From assembly GCF_014337215.1 (NCBI RefSeq), contig NZ_CP060635.1, positions 1,315,501 through 1,379,500 of the forward strand: a stretch of 64,000 nt of DNA. The letters run 5' to 3'. The position numbers and the translations under genes were made by a program. Shown in pieces: positions 7,704 to 16,845 of the stretch. The notes below the pieces were generated by a model. That model ran no database searches and was not told where the DNA came from. It was given only the letters and a program-made list of their open reading frames with translations. Positions within the stretch are counted from its first letter, which is position 1; every line of letters begins with the position of its first letter. Source of the DNA: Wansuia hejianensis (GTDB lineage Bacteria > Bacillota > Clostridia > Lachnospirales > Lachnospiraceae).

Positions 7704-9162
7704 ACAATTCCATCCCTTTACGTTTTCTCTCCAGCATCTCGTCGATCCGTTCCACGTAATTCTTCAGGTCCTTGACATTCTCGACCCGTTCAATACGTGT
7801 TCCCTGCTGGAAGACAAATTTAGTAGAGGCTCCGGAACCGGCAGCCATAATGGTCTGTTTTTCTTCCATAATCAGTATATTGTAAATACCAGCTTTGTCA
7901 ACCTTTGCATAGCCAACATTTTCAAAATTCCCCGCAATATTCTTCTGGCGGTACAGATAATAAGGCCCCATTCCCATTTCCATGGCGCATTCTTTTGTCA
8001 TCCTCATAATTTCCTCAGAATTTTCAAAAGAGATATCCTCATACTGGTCCTTGAACAGATGCAGCCTTGTGGCTCTCTTCAGCGCCAGAGAATGAACGGT
8101 CAGGCTGTCCGGGTCCAGCTCCCTGACAGCCTTCAGTGTGGCCCCCACCTCTTCCTGGCCCTCTCCGGGCAGCCCTACGATCAGATCCATGTTAATATTA
8201 TCGAAGCCCATGCGCCGCGCCAGATGAAAGGTTTCAACCGTTTCCTCCACCGTGTGCTTACGTCCGATCAGATCCAGGGTCTTCTGGTTCATAGTCTGGG
8301 GATTGATAGAAATCCGGGTGACCGGATGGTTCCTGAGGACTTCCAGCTTTTCTTCTGTGATCGTGTCCGGCCGTCCGGCTTCCACAGTAAACTCCTTCAG
8401 ATGTTCAAAGGAAAAATGCTCCTGTACAAAAGAGAGCAGTCGCTCCAGCTGCGGAGGCTCCAGCGTGGTCGGAGTTCCTCCCCCCACATAGATGGTGTTC
8501 AGACGGCGGCCGCTCATCCGCCCGGATATAAACGCAAGCTCCCGGAACAATGATTCCAGATAAGGCTCCATCATATGTCCCCACTGCTTCAACGGATGGG
8601 ACCCAAAGGAACAATACAGGCAGATGGAGGGGCAGAAGGGGATTCCTATGTAAAGGCTGTAACCCTTTTCCACATCCAGCTGCGACAGCAGGGCCTTTTC
8701 CCGGTTGGCTGTCGCGATCGCCAGAGCTGTTTTTTCATTGCTCGTAAAGTAAGTTTCCTTCATATGGCGGGCGATCTCCACATTGCTCCAGCCCTCTTCC
8801 AGAAGTCGCATAGGAATCTTCGTGGGGCGTATGCCCGTTAAATCCCCCCACGGCAGCTCTTTTCCTGTCTGTTCCGATAAAAAACGGTAAACCAGCCGTT
8901 TTAGCTGGTTCTTTGTCTCCGTCCGGTCTCCGGCATCTTTCAGCCTGCAGCAGGCGAACTGGCTTCTGCCCGGCCCGTTCATGCTGAAAGTAATCTGCTC
9001 CTGCCCGTAGTTTATACTATAATAATATGCAAATTCACCCTCCGGTGCCTCTTCTCCCTCATACCAGGTCTTAATCCGGCTGCCGGGATAAAATGCACCG
9101 ACCAGCGTATAGACGTCGTATTCAAAATCTCTCCGGTTAAACTGAAGGCTGATATTAAGCAA
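7693..9162 (-). CDS. hemZ: Radical SAM coproporphyrinogen III dehydrogenase-like protein, HemZ
   Basis: A 489-residue radical SAM protein of the HemZ/HemN group. The cluster motif CPSICLYC (CxxxCxxC) follows GIPF, and the N-terminal 150 residues with LTGIRPTKIPMRLLEEG are specific to Firmicutes HemZ. The family is linked to heme biosynthesis, but anaerobes without a heme pathway also carry it, so the true reaction is uncertain here. Translation appears to start at TTG with AGAGG about 10 bases upstream, and the start overlaps the hydrolase gene by 8 bp. Confidence 0.88.
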   Translation of the reverse strand: MLNISLQFNRRDFEYDVYTLVGAFYPGSRIKTWYEGEEAPEGEFAYYYSINYGQEQITFSMNGPGRSQFACCRLKDAGDRTETKNQLKRLVYRFLSEQTGKELPWGDLTGIRPTKIPMRLLEEGWSNVEIARHMKETYFTSNEKTALAIATANREKALLSQLDVEKGYSLYIGIPFCPSICLYCSFGSHPLKQWGHMMEPYLESLFRELAFISGRMSGRRLNTIYVGGGTPTTLEPPQLERLLSFVQEHFSFEHLKEFTVEAGRPDTITEEKLEVLRNHPVTRISINPQTMNQKTLDLIGRKHTVEETVETFHLARRMGFDNINMDLIVGLPGEGQEEVGATLKAVRELDPDSLTVHSLALKRATRLHLFKDQYEDISFENSEEIMRMTKECAMEMGMGPYYLYRQKNIAGNFENVGYAKVDKAGIYNILIMEEKQTIMAAGSGASTKFVFQQGTRIERVENVKDLKNYVERIDEMLERKRKGMELYGI

Positions 9163-9784
9163 GGGGATTGTACCTCTTTTCCATCGCGATCGTCGTGGAC
9201 ATCTCGTGTCCCGGATATACGGCCGTATCCTCCGGCAGTTCCTGCAGCAGCCTCCGGATGCTCTTCTGCATATCCCTCATGCTGGAGGTGGGAAAATCTG
9301 TCCGGCCATAGGAGTGGCAAAATAAGGTGTCCCCGCTCATCAGCACTTTTTGCTCCGGGAAATAATAGCAGGCACTGCCCACCGTATGGCCCGGAGTGTG
9401 CAGGACGCGGATCTCAAAGCCTGCCAGACGCAGCTCGTCCCCATCCTTCAGCAGCCGGTCCGCCTTCATGGTAAAGGAAGAGCTCCAGAACCCGGAAAGG
9501 TTCAGGGAAGCGTCCTCCAGAACCGCTTCGTCCAGCTCATGGACATATACTGGGATCTGATAGGTCCGGCGCACGCTGTCGGCCGCCAGCATATGGTCAT
9601 AATGCCCATGGGTCAGAAGCACGGCCACAGGCCTGCCGCCCATGGCATTCACCTTTTCTTCGATGGCCTCCGCCTCATCCGCCGGGTCCACCAGGATCAT
9701 TTCCTTTGTATCTGCATTCAGAAGGAAATAGCAGTTGGTCGCCACCATTCCCAGAACCAGATTCTGAATTCTCATCTCTGCCAT
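9155..9784 (-). CDS. Metallo-beta-lactamase-fold hydrolase (glyoxalase II-like)
   Basis: A 209-residue MBL-fold protein with the metal motif THGHYDH, a distal HTPGHTVGS, SGDTLF and a terminal PGHEMST, so all ligands of a binuclear Zn centre are present. The length matches short YcbL/YqgX-like hydrolases that resemble glyoxalase II without its C-terminal substrate domain. It sits between relA and hemZ, overlapping the latter by 8 bp, a conserved clostridial arrangement. The substrate is probably a thioester, but this is family inference. Confidence 0.88.
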   Translation of the reverse strand: MAEMRIQNLVLGMVATNCYFLLNADTKEMILVDPADEAEAIEEKVNAMGGRPVAVLLTHGHYDHMLAADSVRRTYQIPVYVHELDEAVLEDASLNLSGFWSSSFTMKADRLLKDGDELRLAGFEIRVLHTPGHTVGSACYYFPEQKVLMSGDTLFCHSYGRTDFPTSSMRDMQKSIRRLLQELPEDTAVYPGHEMSTTIAMEKRYNPLA

Positions 9785-9788
9785 GGTA

Positions 9789-12098
9789 TCATCCTTTCGA
9801 ACGTTCTATATCAATTACACTTTCCACCTGGCGGATCTTTTCCACCAGCGCATGCAGCTCTTCCTTGCTGTTAACGTCAAAGGTCATGTCGATAGTCGCC
9901 GTCCCCTGCTTGCTGGTCCGGACATTCATCGCGCTCAGATCGATCTTTCTCTCTGTGAAAATCTTAGAGATATCCACCAGAAGCCCCGTCCTGTTGTTAG
10001 CGTAGACGTTGATCTCCACCGTATACAGCTGGCCCCCGGCCTGTTCCGGCTGCCATTCCGCCTCGATCAGGCGTTCCCGTTCTGTTGAGGGAAGATTCAT
10101 GATATTCACACAGTCCGTCCGGTGAATCGTAATCCCCCTGCCTCTGGTCACAAATCCTACGATTTCATCGCCCGGTATGGGGCTGCAGCATTTGGAGAAA
10201 CGGACGGCAACGTCGTTGATGCCATGGACGGTAATGCCGCCTCTGCTACCGGCCACCGGAAGCTCAGCTTTTGCCTCCGAAGCGGCATCCAGCACTTCTT
10301 TATCCGTAATCTCTTTCTTGTGCTCTTTTTCCCAGACCTCCAGAAGCTTATTCAGCACCTGGCCTTCCTTCAGGCCTCCGTGCCCGATTGCGGCCAGCAC
10401 GGAATCCCAGTCACGGAATCCGTACTTTCTCATGACAGCCTCCATGTAGTGAGGCTTCAGATAGATGCCGAGAACCTTGCCCTTCAGCTTGGCGTAGCTG
10501 TTCAGCATCTCCTTGCCCTTGAGGATATTATCCTCCTTCAGTTCCTGCCGGAACCACTGGTTAATGCGGTTCTTGGCCTGGGTGCTCTTCACCACCTTCA
10601 GCCAGTCACGGCTGGGCCCTTTGGAATTCTGGGAGGTGATGATCTCCACCCGGTCGCCGTTGTGCAGCTCCGTCTCGATGGGTACCAGCTTGCCGTTGAC
10701 CCTGGCGCCCACCATCCGGTTGCCCACCGCCGTATGGACCGTATAGGCAAAATCTATGGTGCAGGAGCCAGTGGGCAGTGTCTTCACGTCGCCCGCCGGG
10801 GAAAAACAGTACACATTGTCGGTAAAAAGGTCTAAATCGCTCTTTAAGAGGCTCATGAACTCCCGGTTGTCGGACATATCCTGCTGCCATTCCAGAATCT
10901 GGCGCAGCCAGTTCAGCTTCTCTTCCTCACGCTCCGGCCCGGATTTCTTGCCGTCGGAGGCCTCTTTATATTTCCAGTGGGCCGCAATGCCGTATTCTGC
11001 GGTCCTGTGCATCTCAAAGGTCCTGATCTGAATCTCGAAAGGCTGGCCGTTGGGTCCTATCAGCGTCGTATGGAGAGACTGATACATGTTGGGCTTCGGC
11101 ATGGCGATATAATCCTTGAAACGGCCGGGGATCGGCGTGTACATCTCATGGATGACGCCCAGGGCCGCATAGCAGTCCTTCACAGTCTCCACAATGATCC
11201 GCACCGCGAACAGGTCGTAGATCTGATCCAGTGTCTTCTCCTGATTCACCATTTTCTTGTAAATGCTGAAGAAATGCTTGATCCTTCCGCTGACCTGCGC
11301 CTCGATTCCCGCCTCGTCTATATGCTTTTTCACGTCAACCACAATCTGATTGACAAACCTCTGTCTTTCATCCTTCTTCTGGTTAATCTGATGAACCAGA
11401 TCGTAATAGGCCTCCGGCTGAAGGTACTTCAGAGACAAGTCATCCAGCTCCACTTTGATCTTGGAAATACCCAGGCGCTGCGCGATGGGCGCATAGATAT
11501 CCATGGTTTCTCTGGCCTTTTCCTTCTGCTTCTCCGGAGACATATATTTCAACGTCCGCATATTGTGAAGACGGTCAGCCAGCTTCACAAGAATCACCCG
11601 TATATCACGGGCCATGGCCAGGAACATCTTCCTCAGATTCTCCGCCTGCTCCTCAATTTTGTCCGCCGAATAATTCAACTGGCCCAGCTTGGTAACGCCG
11701 TCCACCAGAAGAGCAACCTCACCCCCGAACTCGCCGGCCAGCTCTTCCTTCGTCATGATGGTGTCTTCCACCACATCATGAAGAAGGCCGGCAGCTATAC
11801 TCTCCTTGTCAAGCTCCAGATCCGCCAGGATAATCGCCACACACAACGGATGGATGATATACGGTTCTCCTGATTTGCGCACCTGCCCCTTGTGTGCGCC
11901 GTCCGCCATACGGTATGCCTTTTCAATCAGGGAAAGATCGGCAGAAGGATGATACTTCTTCACGCTGGTGATCAGTTCCTCATATAATTGCTCCGGGCTT
12001 GTAAAGTCCTCCATCGTTTTCACATTGGCGTCAACGGCTGCAATCTCTTCTTCCAATATTTCTTCTTTTCCTTTTGCGTCCCTTGCGTCTGTTTCCAT
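9789..12098 (-). CDS. relA: Bifunctional (p)ppGpp synthetase/hydrolase, RelA/SpoT family
   Basis: A 769-residue long RSH protein. In order: HD hydrolase domain (HVVEDT-type site in LLHDVVEDT, with ADRLHNMRTLKY), synthetase domain (RIKHFFSIYKKM, DLFAVRIIV, YQSLHTTLIGPNGQPFEIQIRT), TGS domain (VYCFSPAGDVKTLPTGSC), a conserved-Cys region (RFSKCCSPIPGD) and a C-terminal ACT domain (NRTGLLVDISKIF). It makes and degrades the stringent-response alarmone. It follows apt by 16 bp, as in many Firmicutes. The first 28 residues are acidic and non-conserved, so translation may begin at an internal Met. Confidence 0.96.
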   Translation of the reverse strand: METDARDAKGKEEILEEEIAAVDANVKTMEDFTSPEQLYEELITSVKKYHPSADLSLIEKAYRMADGAHKGQVRKSGEPYIIHPLCVAIILADLELDKESIAAGLLHDVVEDTIMTKEELAGEFGGEVALLVDGVTKLGQLNYSADKIEEQAENLRKMFLAMARDIRVILVKLADRLHNMRTLKYMSPEKQKEKARETMDIYAPIAQRLGISKIKVELDDLSLKYLQPEAYYDLVHQINQKKDERQRFVNQIVVDVKKHIDEAGIEAQVSGRIKHFFSIYKKMVNQEKTLDQIYDLFAVRIIVETVKDCYAALGVIHEMYTPIPGRFKDYIAMPKPNMYQSLHTTLIGPNGQPFEIQIRTFEMHRTAEYGIAAHWKYKEASDGKKSGPEREEEKLNWLRQILEWQQDMSDNREFMSLLKSDLDLFTDNVYCFSPAGDVKTLPTGSCTIDFAYTVHTAVGNRMVGARVNGKLVPIETELHNGDRVEIITSQNSKGPSRDWLKVVKSTQAKNRINQWFRQELKEDNILKGKEMLNSYAKLKGKVLGIYLKPHYMEAVMRKYGFRDWDSVLAAIGHGGLKEGQVLNKLLEVWEKEHKKEITDKEVLDAASEAKAELPVAGSRGGITVHGINDVAVRFSKCCSPIPGDEIVGFVTRGRGITIHRTDCVNIMNLPSTERERLIEAEWQPEQAGGQLYTVEINVYANNRTGLLVDISKIFTERKIDLSAMNVRTSKQGTATIDMTFDVNSKEELHALVEKIRQVESVIDIERSKG

Positions 12099-12114
12099 AA
12101 GCCTACCCTAACTT

Positions 12115-12639
12115 TCACTTTCCCTCATAACGGATGACAGAAGCTACATCATATTTTTTCAGCCGGTCTCTGCCGTTCAGTCCTGCCAGCTCCATAACGA
12201 AAATCATCCTGACCACTTCACCGCCAAGCCCTTCCACCATTCTCGCACAGGCTTCAATCGTTCCGCCTGTGGCAATCAGATCATCCACCAGCACAACCCG
12301 GTCCCCGGGCTTGATAGAATCCCTGTGCATCTCAATGACAGCGCTTCCATATTCCAGTTCATAGCTGGCTTCCACCGTCTCACAGGGAAGCTTGCCTTTC
12401 TTGCGAACCGGAACAAACGGTTTATGTAAATTGTATGCGACCGGAACTCCAAAAATAAATCCCCTGGATTCCGTTCCCACAACCACATCAAAATCTAAAC
12501 CTTCAAGCAGCCCCTGCAATGAGTCGATTGCGAGCTTCAGCCCGTCCGCGTCCTGCAGTATGCTGGTCACATCTCTGAATATAATCCCCGGCTCAGGAAA
12601 ATCCGGAATACTTCTCACATACTCTTCCAACTTTTTCAT
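12115..12639 (-). CDS. apt: Adenine phosphoribosyltransferase
   Basis: A 174-residue type I phosphoribosyltransferase that converts adenine and PRPP to AMP. PDFPEPGIIFRDVT at the N-terminus, GTESRGFIFG, and the PRPP-binding VVLVDDLIATGGT are diagnostic. The ATG is preferred over a TTG two codons upstream because GGAG lies 8 bases ahead of the ATG and only 2 ahead of the TTG. It heads the apt-relA unit behind a good promoter, linking purine salvage to alarmone metabolism. Confidence 0.96.
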   Translation of the reverse strand: MKKLEEYVRSIPDFPEPGIIFRDVTSILQDADGLKLAIDSLQGLLEGLDFDVVVGTESRGFIFGVPVAYNLHKPFVPVRKKGKLPCETVEASYELEYGSAVIEMHRDSIKPGDRVVLVDDLIATGGTIEACARMVEGLGGEVVRMIFVMELAGLNGRDRLKKYDVASVIRYEGK

Positions 12640-12672
12640 AGCCAATCTCCTTTTTTCGACATCGTAACTTAA

Positions 12673-12701
12673 AGTATACCATTATTTCAGCGCAGAATCA
12701 A
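12673..12701 (-). promoter_or_regulatory. Promoter ahead of apt-relA
   Basis: Minus strand TTGATT, 17-bp spacer, TATACT. The -10 ends 34 bp before the apt start codon and lies after the recJ stop, so apt-relA can be expressed apart from the upstream genes. Confidence 0.65.
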
Positions 12702-12725
12702 CGATTTTGCTTGCAAGCGGAGTGA

Positions 12726-14441
12726 TTATTGGTAGTTGGTGATTGTGATTTGCAGGGTTTCGCGGCCCATGTAACTGTTGATACTGGGATAATAGACCAG
12801 GGACAGCTGGGGATGGGCGGCGGCGTAGTCGGTGAATCCGCTGGCGTCCCCGAAGTAAACTCCGTCCATCGCGCAGCCGTTTTCGTCCACCACCTGCATT
12901 TTTACTACATTTCTATTTTTGCCAAAAATTCTGGGATTCAACACCTTCATCTTTTTTTCTGCGAAGAGAGGCCTGGGATTTCCCTTTCCGAAGGGCTTCA
13001 GGAGCTCCATCTGCTCCAGCAGCTCCCGGCTGACATAGCGTATGGGCATGGGTACGTCTATGGTGATTTTGGGGATCAGATCTTCTTCCGAGAGCGCACA
13101 CAGTTCATTGATCCTCTTCCGGAATAACGGTATGTTCTTCTCCTCCAGAGAAATTCCGGCAGCCATCGGATGACCGCCAAAGCGCGTTAAATACTCCCGG
13201 CACCGGCAAAGCTCCTCATACATGGAATAGGCTTCAATAGAACGGCCGGAACCCTTCGCCCCTTCTTCCGTCCCCGTCAGCACGAAGGAAGGCCTGTGGT
13301 AATATTCTTTCAGCCTTCCGGCGATGATCCCGGCCAGGCTTTCGTGGCAATCCGGCAGATAGACCACCAGGACCCTGTCGTCTCTCAGCGATGTGGACTC
13401 CACCAGGCTGATGGCTTCTTCCACCCCCTGCGCCGTCATTTCCTTCCGGCTTTCGTTCAGGGCTTTCAGATCTCCTGCCAGCCGCGCCGCCTCTTCCCTG
13501 CTTTCCGCTGTCAGAAGAGCCAGGGCGCGTTTCGCCGTATCCAGCCTCCCGCTGGCATTCAGGCAGGGTCCCAGCACAAATCCGATGTGATAGACGTCTA
13601 TCTGGGACGGCTCCAGGCCGTTCTGTGAGATCAGTTCCAGGAGTCCTGGATTTTCCGTCCTGTGGAGACGTTTCAGGCCTTCTTTTACCAGAATCCTGTT
13701 TTCCCCCTGAAGGTCCATCACGTCTCCGACCGTGGCAATGCCCACGAATTCCAGAAAGTCCTCCTGCTCCTTTTCCGGTATGCCTGACTGGCTATAGAGA
13801 TAACAGACCAGCTTCCAGGCTACACCGGCGCCGCAAAGACCCTTAAAGGGGTACCCGCAGCCCGGCTGTTTGGGATTAATCACCGCATCTGCAGGCGGAA
13901 GTATGTATTCACGGGTTCCATCCTCTTGTTCAGAATAGGGAATCTCATGATGGTCGGTCACCACCGCGGACATGCCCAGTTCGCGGGCCAGGGCAATCTG
14001 CCCGGACGCCGCGATTCCGTTATCACAGGTCACAATCGTATCAATGCCGTCACCGCCTGCCTGGCGCACCAGGCTTTCATTCAGGCCATACCCGTCCCTG
14101 ATCCTCTCTGGTATCCGCACATCACAGACAGCACCCAGGCGCTTCAGTCCTGTCTGTAATATATAAGAAGACATCACCCCGTCGATATCGTAATCTCCAA
14201 TCACCCGGATCGGTTTCCGCTCCCTGATCTTCTGCAGCAAAAGCTCGCCTGCCTCTCGCATCCCCTTCATCTGCTCCGGAGGATACAGGTCTGAAAGCCC
14301 TCCATACAGATATTTCTCAATTTCTTCATCCCCGACCACATCCCGGTTCCGTATCAGCCGGGCCAGCACCGGATCAATTGAAAATCTCCCGGCAATGCCG
14401 TTAAAATCGGCACGTTTTGCCGTCACAACCCATTTTTCCAT
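12726..14441 (-). CDS. recJ: Single-stranded-DNA-specific exonuclease RecJ
   Basis: A 571-residue DHH-family 5'-3' exonuclease acting in recombination and repair. The DHH motifs are seen: GDYDIDGVMSS, CDNGIAASGQ, TDHHE, and GxCLNASGR (LGPCLNASGRLDTAKRA), followed by the DHHA1 segment with RSIEAYSMYEEL and GGHPMAAG. A C-terminal OB-like domain (MQVVDENG, VYFGDASGF) completes the core form without the longer extension of Gram-positive relatives. The start is set by GGAG 5 bases ahead of ATG. It lies between secDF and apt, a common clostridial order. Confidence 0.94.
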   Translation of the reverse strand: MEKWVVTAKRADFNGIAGRFSIDPVLARLIRNRDVVGDEEIEKYLYGGLSDLYPPEQMKGMREAGELLLQKIRERKPIRVIGDYDIDGVMSSYILQTGLKRLGAVCDVRIPERIRDGYGLNESLVRQAGGDGIDTIVTCDNGIAASGQIALARELGMSAVVTDHHEIPYSEQEDGTREYILPPADAVINPKQPGCGYPFKGLCGAGVAWKLVCYLYSQSGIPEKEQEDFLEFVGIATVGDVMDLQGENRILVKEGLKRLHRTENPGLLELISQNGLEPSQIDVYHIGFVLGPCLNASGRLDTAKRALALLTAESREEAARLAGDLKALNESRKEMTAQGVEEAISLVESTSLRDDRVLVVYLPDCHESLAGIIAGRLKEYYHRPSFVLTGTEEGAKGSGRSIEAYSMYEELCRCREYLTRFGGHPMAAGISLEEKNIPLFRKRINELCALSEEDLIPKITIDVPMPIRYVSRELLEQMELLKPFGKGNPRPLFAEKKMKVLNPRIFGKNRNVVKMQVVDENGCAMDGVYFGDASGFTDYAAAHPQLSLVYYPSINSYMGRETLQITITNYQ

Positions 14442-14471
14442 AGTATCTCCTGAACAGGAAGAAAGCAAAGG

Positions 14472-14498
14472 GGGACAGAAACTGTAAGCTTCTGTCCC
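14472..14498 (-). terminator. Hairpin between secDF and recJ
   Basis: Perfect 9-bp arms GGGACAGAA/TTCTGTCCC with a 9-base loop lie in the 64-bp gap. On the minus strand the hairpin is followed by CCCCTTTGCTTT, a poor T-tract, so it may be a weak terminator or an RNA processing and stability element. Confidence 0.5.
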
Positions 14499-14505
14499 TC
14501 CATTA

Positions 14506-16824
14506 CTATCTCCTGCGTCTGCCTTTCTTAGGTTTTACGCTCTGCAGTTCTGATCTGTCTTTCTTTGCGGTTTTTTTCTTAGGCGCCGCAGAGGCTGCCT
14601 TCACAGGCGCCGGTTTTGCGCTGGCGCCCGGTACGGATGTTTCCGCCGCCGAAAGCTCCGGCACTTCCTCTTTGTCTATGATCTTCTTTTTGCCCAGCTT
14701 CGTCTTCATGATATACCACAGAGAGCCGGTCAGGCATACGGAAGAATAGGCTCCCACGAGAATTCCCACGATGATCGGAAGGGCAAATTCCCTTACTGAC
14801 GGAACACCCAACAGGTACAGCACAAAAATTGTGATAAACGTCGTAAGAGAAGAATAGATGCTTCTCGTAAGAGTCTGGGTTACAGACGTATTCACAATCA
14901 GTTTCAGGCTGCTGCCCTTCATAATTGACAGATTCTCCCGGATCCGGTCAAAGATTACGATAGTGGCGTTGATCGAATAGCCGAGGATCGTCAGCATGAC
15001 AGCTATAAAAGTGCTGCCCACCGAGAAACGGGATAATACGTAGAAGGCCAGCACAATGAGAATATCATGCACCAGGGCGAGCACCGCGCTGGAAGCGAAC
15101 CGGAGATCCCGGAAACGGAACCAGATATACAAAAGCATAAAGATTACCGCGATTACTACGGCCTTCATGGCGTTTGACCGCATTTCCCCGCTGATCGTGG
15201 AAGAAATATTTTCTGCCGTAATCTCTGCCGCTTTAATATTCGAGAACTTTCCGGCAAGGGCTGTATTCAGCTGCTCTCTTTCATCCACATTCAACTCTCT
15301 TGTCTTAATGATCACCTGATCAGTGCCGTTAATCTGCTGGAACTGGACATTCGCATCCCCGGTTACCTCTGACACCACCGGCTGTACCTGGCTGTCCAGA
15401 TCGCTGAGGCTCAGCTTTTCACCAAAATCCACTGTGGTAGCCGTCCCGCCAATGAAATCAAGGCTGTAATTCAGGGCTTTTCCGGTATTGGCGTTATAAA
15501 CCGCCATCCCCACAGGCGCTGAAAGAATCAGGACTGCCGAGATGATGAACACAAGATTTTTCTTGCCGACAAAATTGATCGGCTTGTGGGCTTTGATTTT
15601 GCCATAAAATTTCTCATTCCGGATGCCTGCGCCATAGAACGCATAACTCAGCACTCTGGATACCACAAGAGCTGAGAACATGGACAGCACAATACCCATG
15701 GCCAGCGTAATCGCAAACCCGCGGATACTTCCGGTTCCCAGCAGATAGAGCACTGCCGCTGCAATCAAAGTTGTCACGTTGCCGTCAAAGATCGCTGAAA
15801 AAGCCTTTTTAAAGCCCGCCTGAATGGAACCGTGAAGCCCTCTGCCCGCTGTCAGCTCTTCCCGCATTCGCGCATAGATAATTACGTTGGCATCCACAGC
15901 CATTCCTATCGTCAGAATGACGCCCGCAATTCCGGGCAATGTCAGCGTAACATCAAAGGCGTTCAGACATATCAGGTCCAGGAAAGTGAATACCACCAGG
16001 GCCCAGCCCGCTGCCAGGCCGGATATCCTATATGCAAAAATCATAAATATAATGACAATCAGAACCCCTATAGCACCGGCCATCACGCTGCTGCTCAGCG
16101 CATCCTGGCCCAGCTGTGCTCCGACCACATTAGAATAGATCTCTTCAAGCTCCAGAGACAGGGAGCCGATACGGATAACAGCCGCCAGGTTTTTGGCCTC
16201 GTCAATCCCGGCCATGCCGTCAATCTGGGCCGTGCCCTCTGTGATCGCACTTTTAACCGTAGGTGAACTGATTACTTCACCGTCGTATACGATAGAAATC
16301 CTCTTGCCCACGTTGTTTGTGGTAGCCTCGGCAAATTTGGATTTGCCTGCCTCAGTGAGCGTCAGGTCTACCATATATTCCCGCTGTCCGGTCGTAGAAT
16401 CTGTTCTCGCCACACCCTGCGCGTCTGCGATATCCGTTCCCTCAAGGACTGTATTACCGCTCTCATCCTGGAATACCAGCGAACCCGGTTTGCCCAGCTC
16501 TTCCAGAATCGCGTTGGCGTCGTTCTCCCCCGGAATCTCGATATTGATCCGGTTAGACCCCTGCTGATATACCTGTGCCTCATTGCTGTACTGGAAAACA
16601 CGCTGCTGCAGCTTGTAAATTGTGTCGTCCATATCTTCCTGCGAAGGATTCTCCGTCTTCGTCTGATACGTGATGCTGACGCCGCCGGAAAGATCCAGTC
16701 CCGTGCGGATATTCGCCATGCTCCCGGTACCCGTCGGCCCCCATCCCTTGATGGCAGTGAAGCCAAGAAGCACCGTCAGAACCGCACAGATGACCAGAAT
16801 AACAATACTCTGTTTTTTCTTCAT
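14506..16824 (-). CDS. secDF: Fused protein translocase subunit SecDF
   Basis: A 772-residue fusion of SecD and SecF, RND-type proteins that use the proton gradient to help pull secreted proteins through SecYEG. The SecD half has TM1 (IVILVICAVLTVLLGFTAI), a large extracytoplasmic domain (GLDLSGGVSITYQ, IPGENDANAI) and five helices with GMAVDANVIIYARMREE. The SecF half begins near residue 415, with GGTATTVDF, ILGYSINATIVIFDRIREN and final helices. The last 50 residues are a Lys/Ala/Pro-rich cytoplasmic tail ending KKGRRRR. Secretory cluster genes yajC/secDF near SCIFF are typical of this group. Confidence 0.95.
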   Translation of the reverse strand: MKKKQSIVILVICAVLTVLLGFTAIKGWGPTGTGSMANIRTGLDLSGGVSITYQTKTENPSQEDMDDTIYKLQQRVFQYSNEAQVYQQGSNRINIEIPGENDANAILEELGKPGSLVFQDESGNTVLEGTDIADAQGVARTDSTTGQREYMVDLTLTEAGKSKFAEATTNNVGKRISIVYDGEVISSPTVKSAITEGTAQIDGMAGIDEAKNLAAVIRIGSLSLELEEIYSNVVGAQLGQDALSSSVMAGAIGVLIVIIFMIFAYRISGLAAGWALVVFTFLDLICLNAFDVTLTLPGIAGVILTIGMAVDANVIIYARMREELTAGRGLHGSIQAGFKKAFSAIFDGNVTTLIAAAVLYLLGTGSIRGFAITLAMGIVLSMFSALVVSRVLSYAFYGAGIRNEKFYGKIKAHKPINFVGKKNLVFIISAVLILSAPVGMAVYNANTGKALNYSLDFIGGTATTVDFGEKLSLSDLDSQVQPVVSEVTGDANVQFQQINGTDQVIIKTRELNVDEREQLNTALAGKFSNIKAAEITAENISSTISGEMRSNAMKAVVIAVIFMLLYIWFRFRDLRFASSAVLALVHDILIVLAFYVLSRFSVGSTFIAVMLTILGYSINATIVIFDRIRENLSIMKGSSLKLIVNTSVTQTLTRSIYSSLTTFITIFVLYLLGVPSVREFALPIIVGILVGAYSSVCLTGSLWYIMKTKLGKKKIIDKEEVPELSAAETSVPGASAKPAPVKAASAAPKKKTAKKDRSELQSVKPKKGRRRR

Positions 16825-16845
16825 GTTCTTTCCCTCTTCTACATA

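Noticed and set aside
10977..11873. 298-codon plus-strand frame
   Set aside because: Shadow of relA; no start signal and composition typical of antisense frames.
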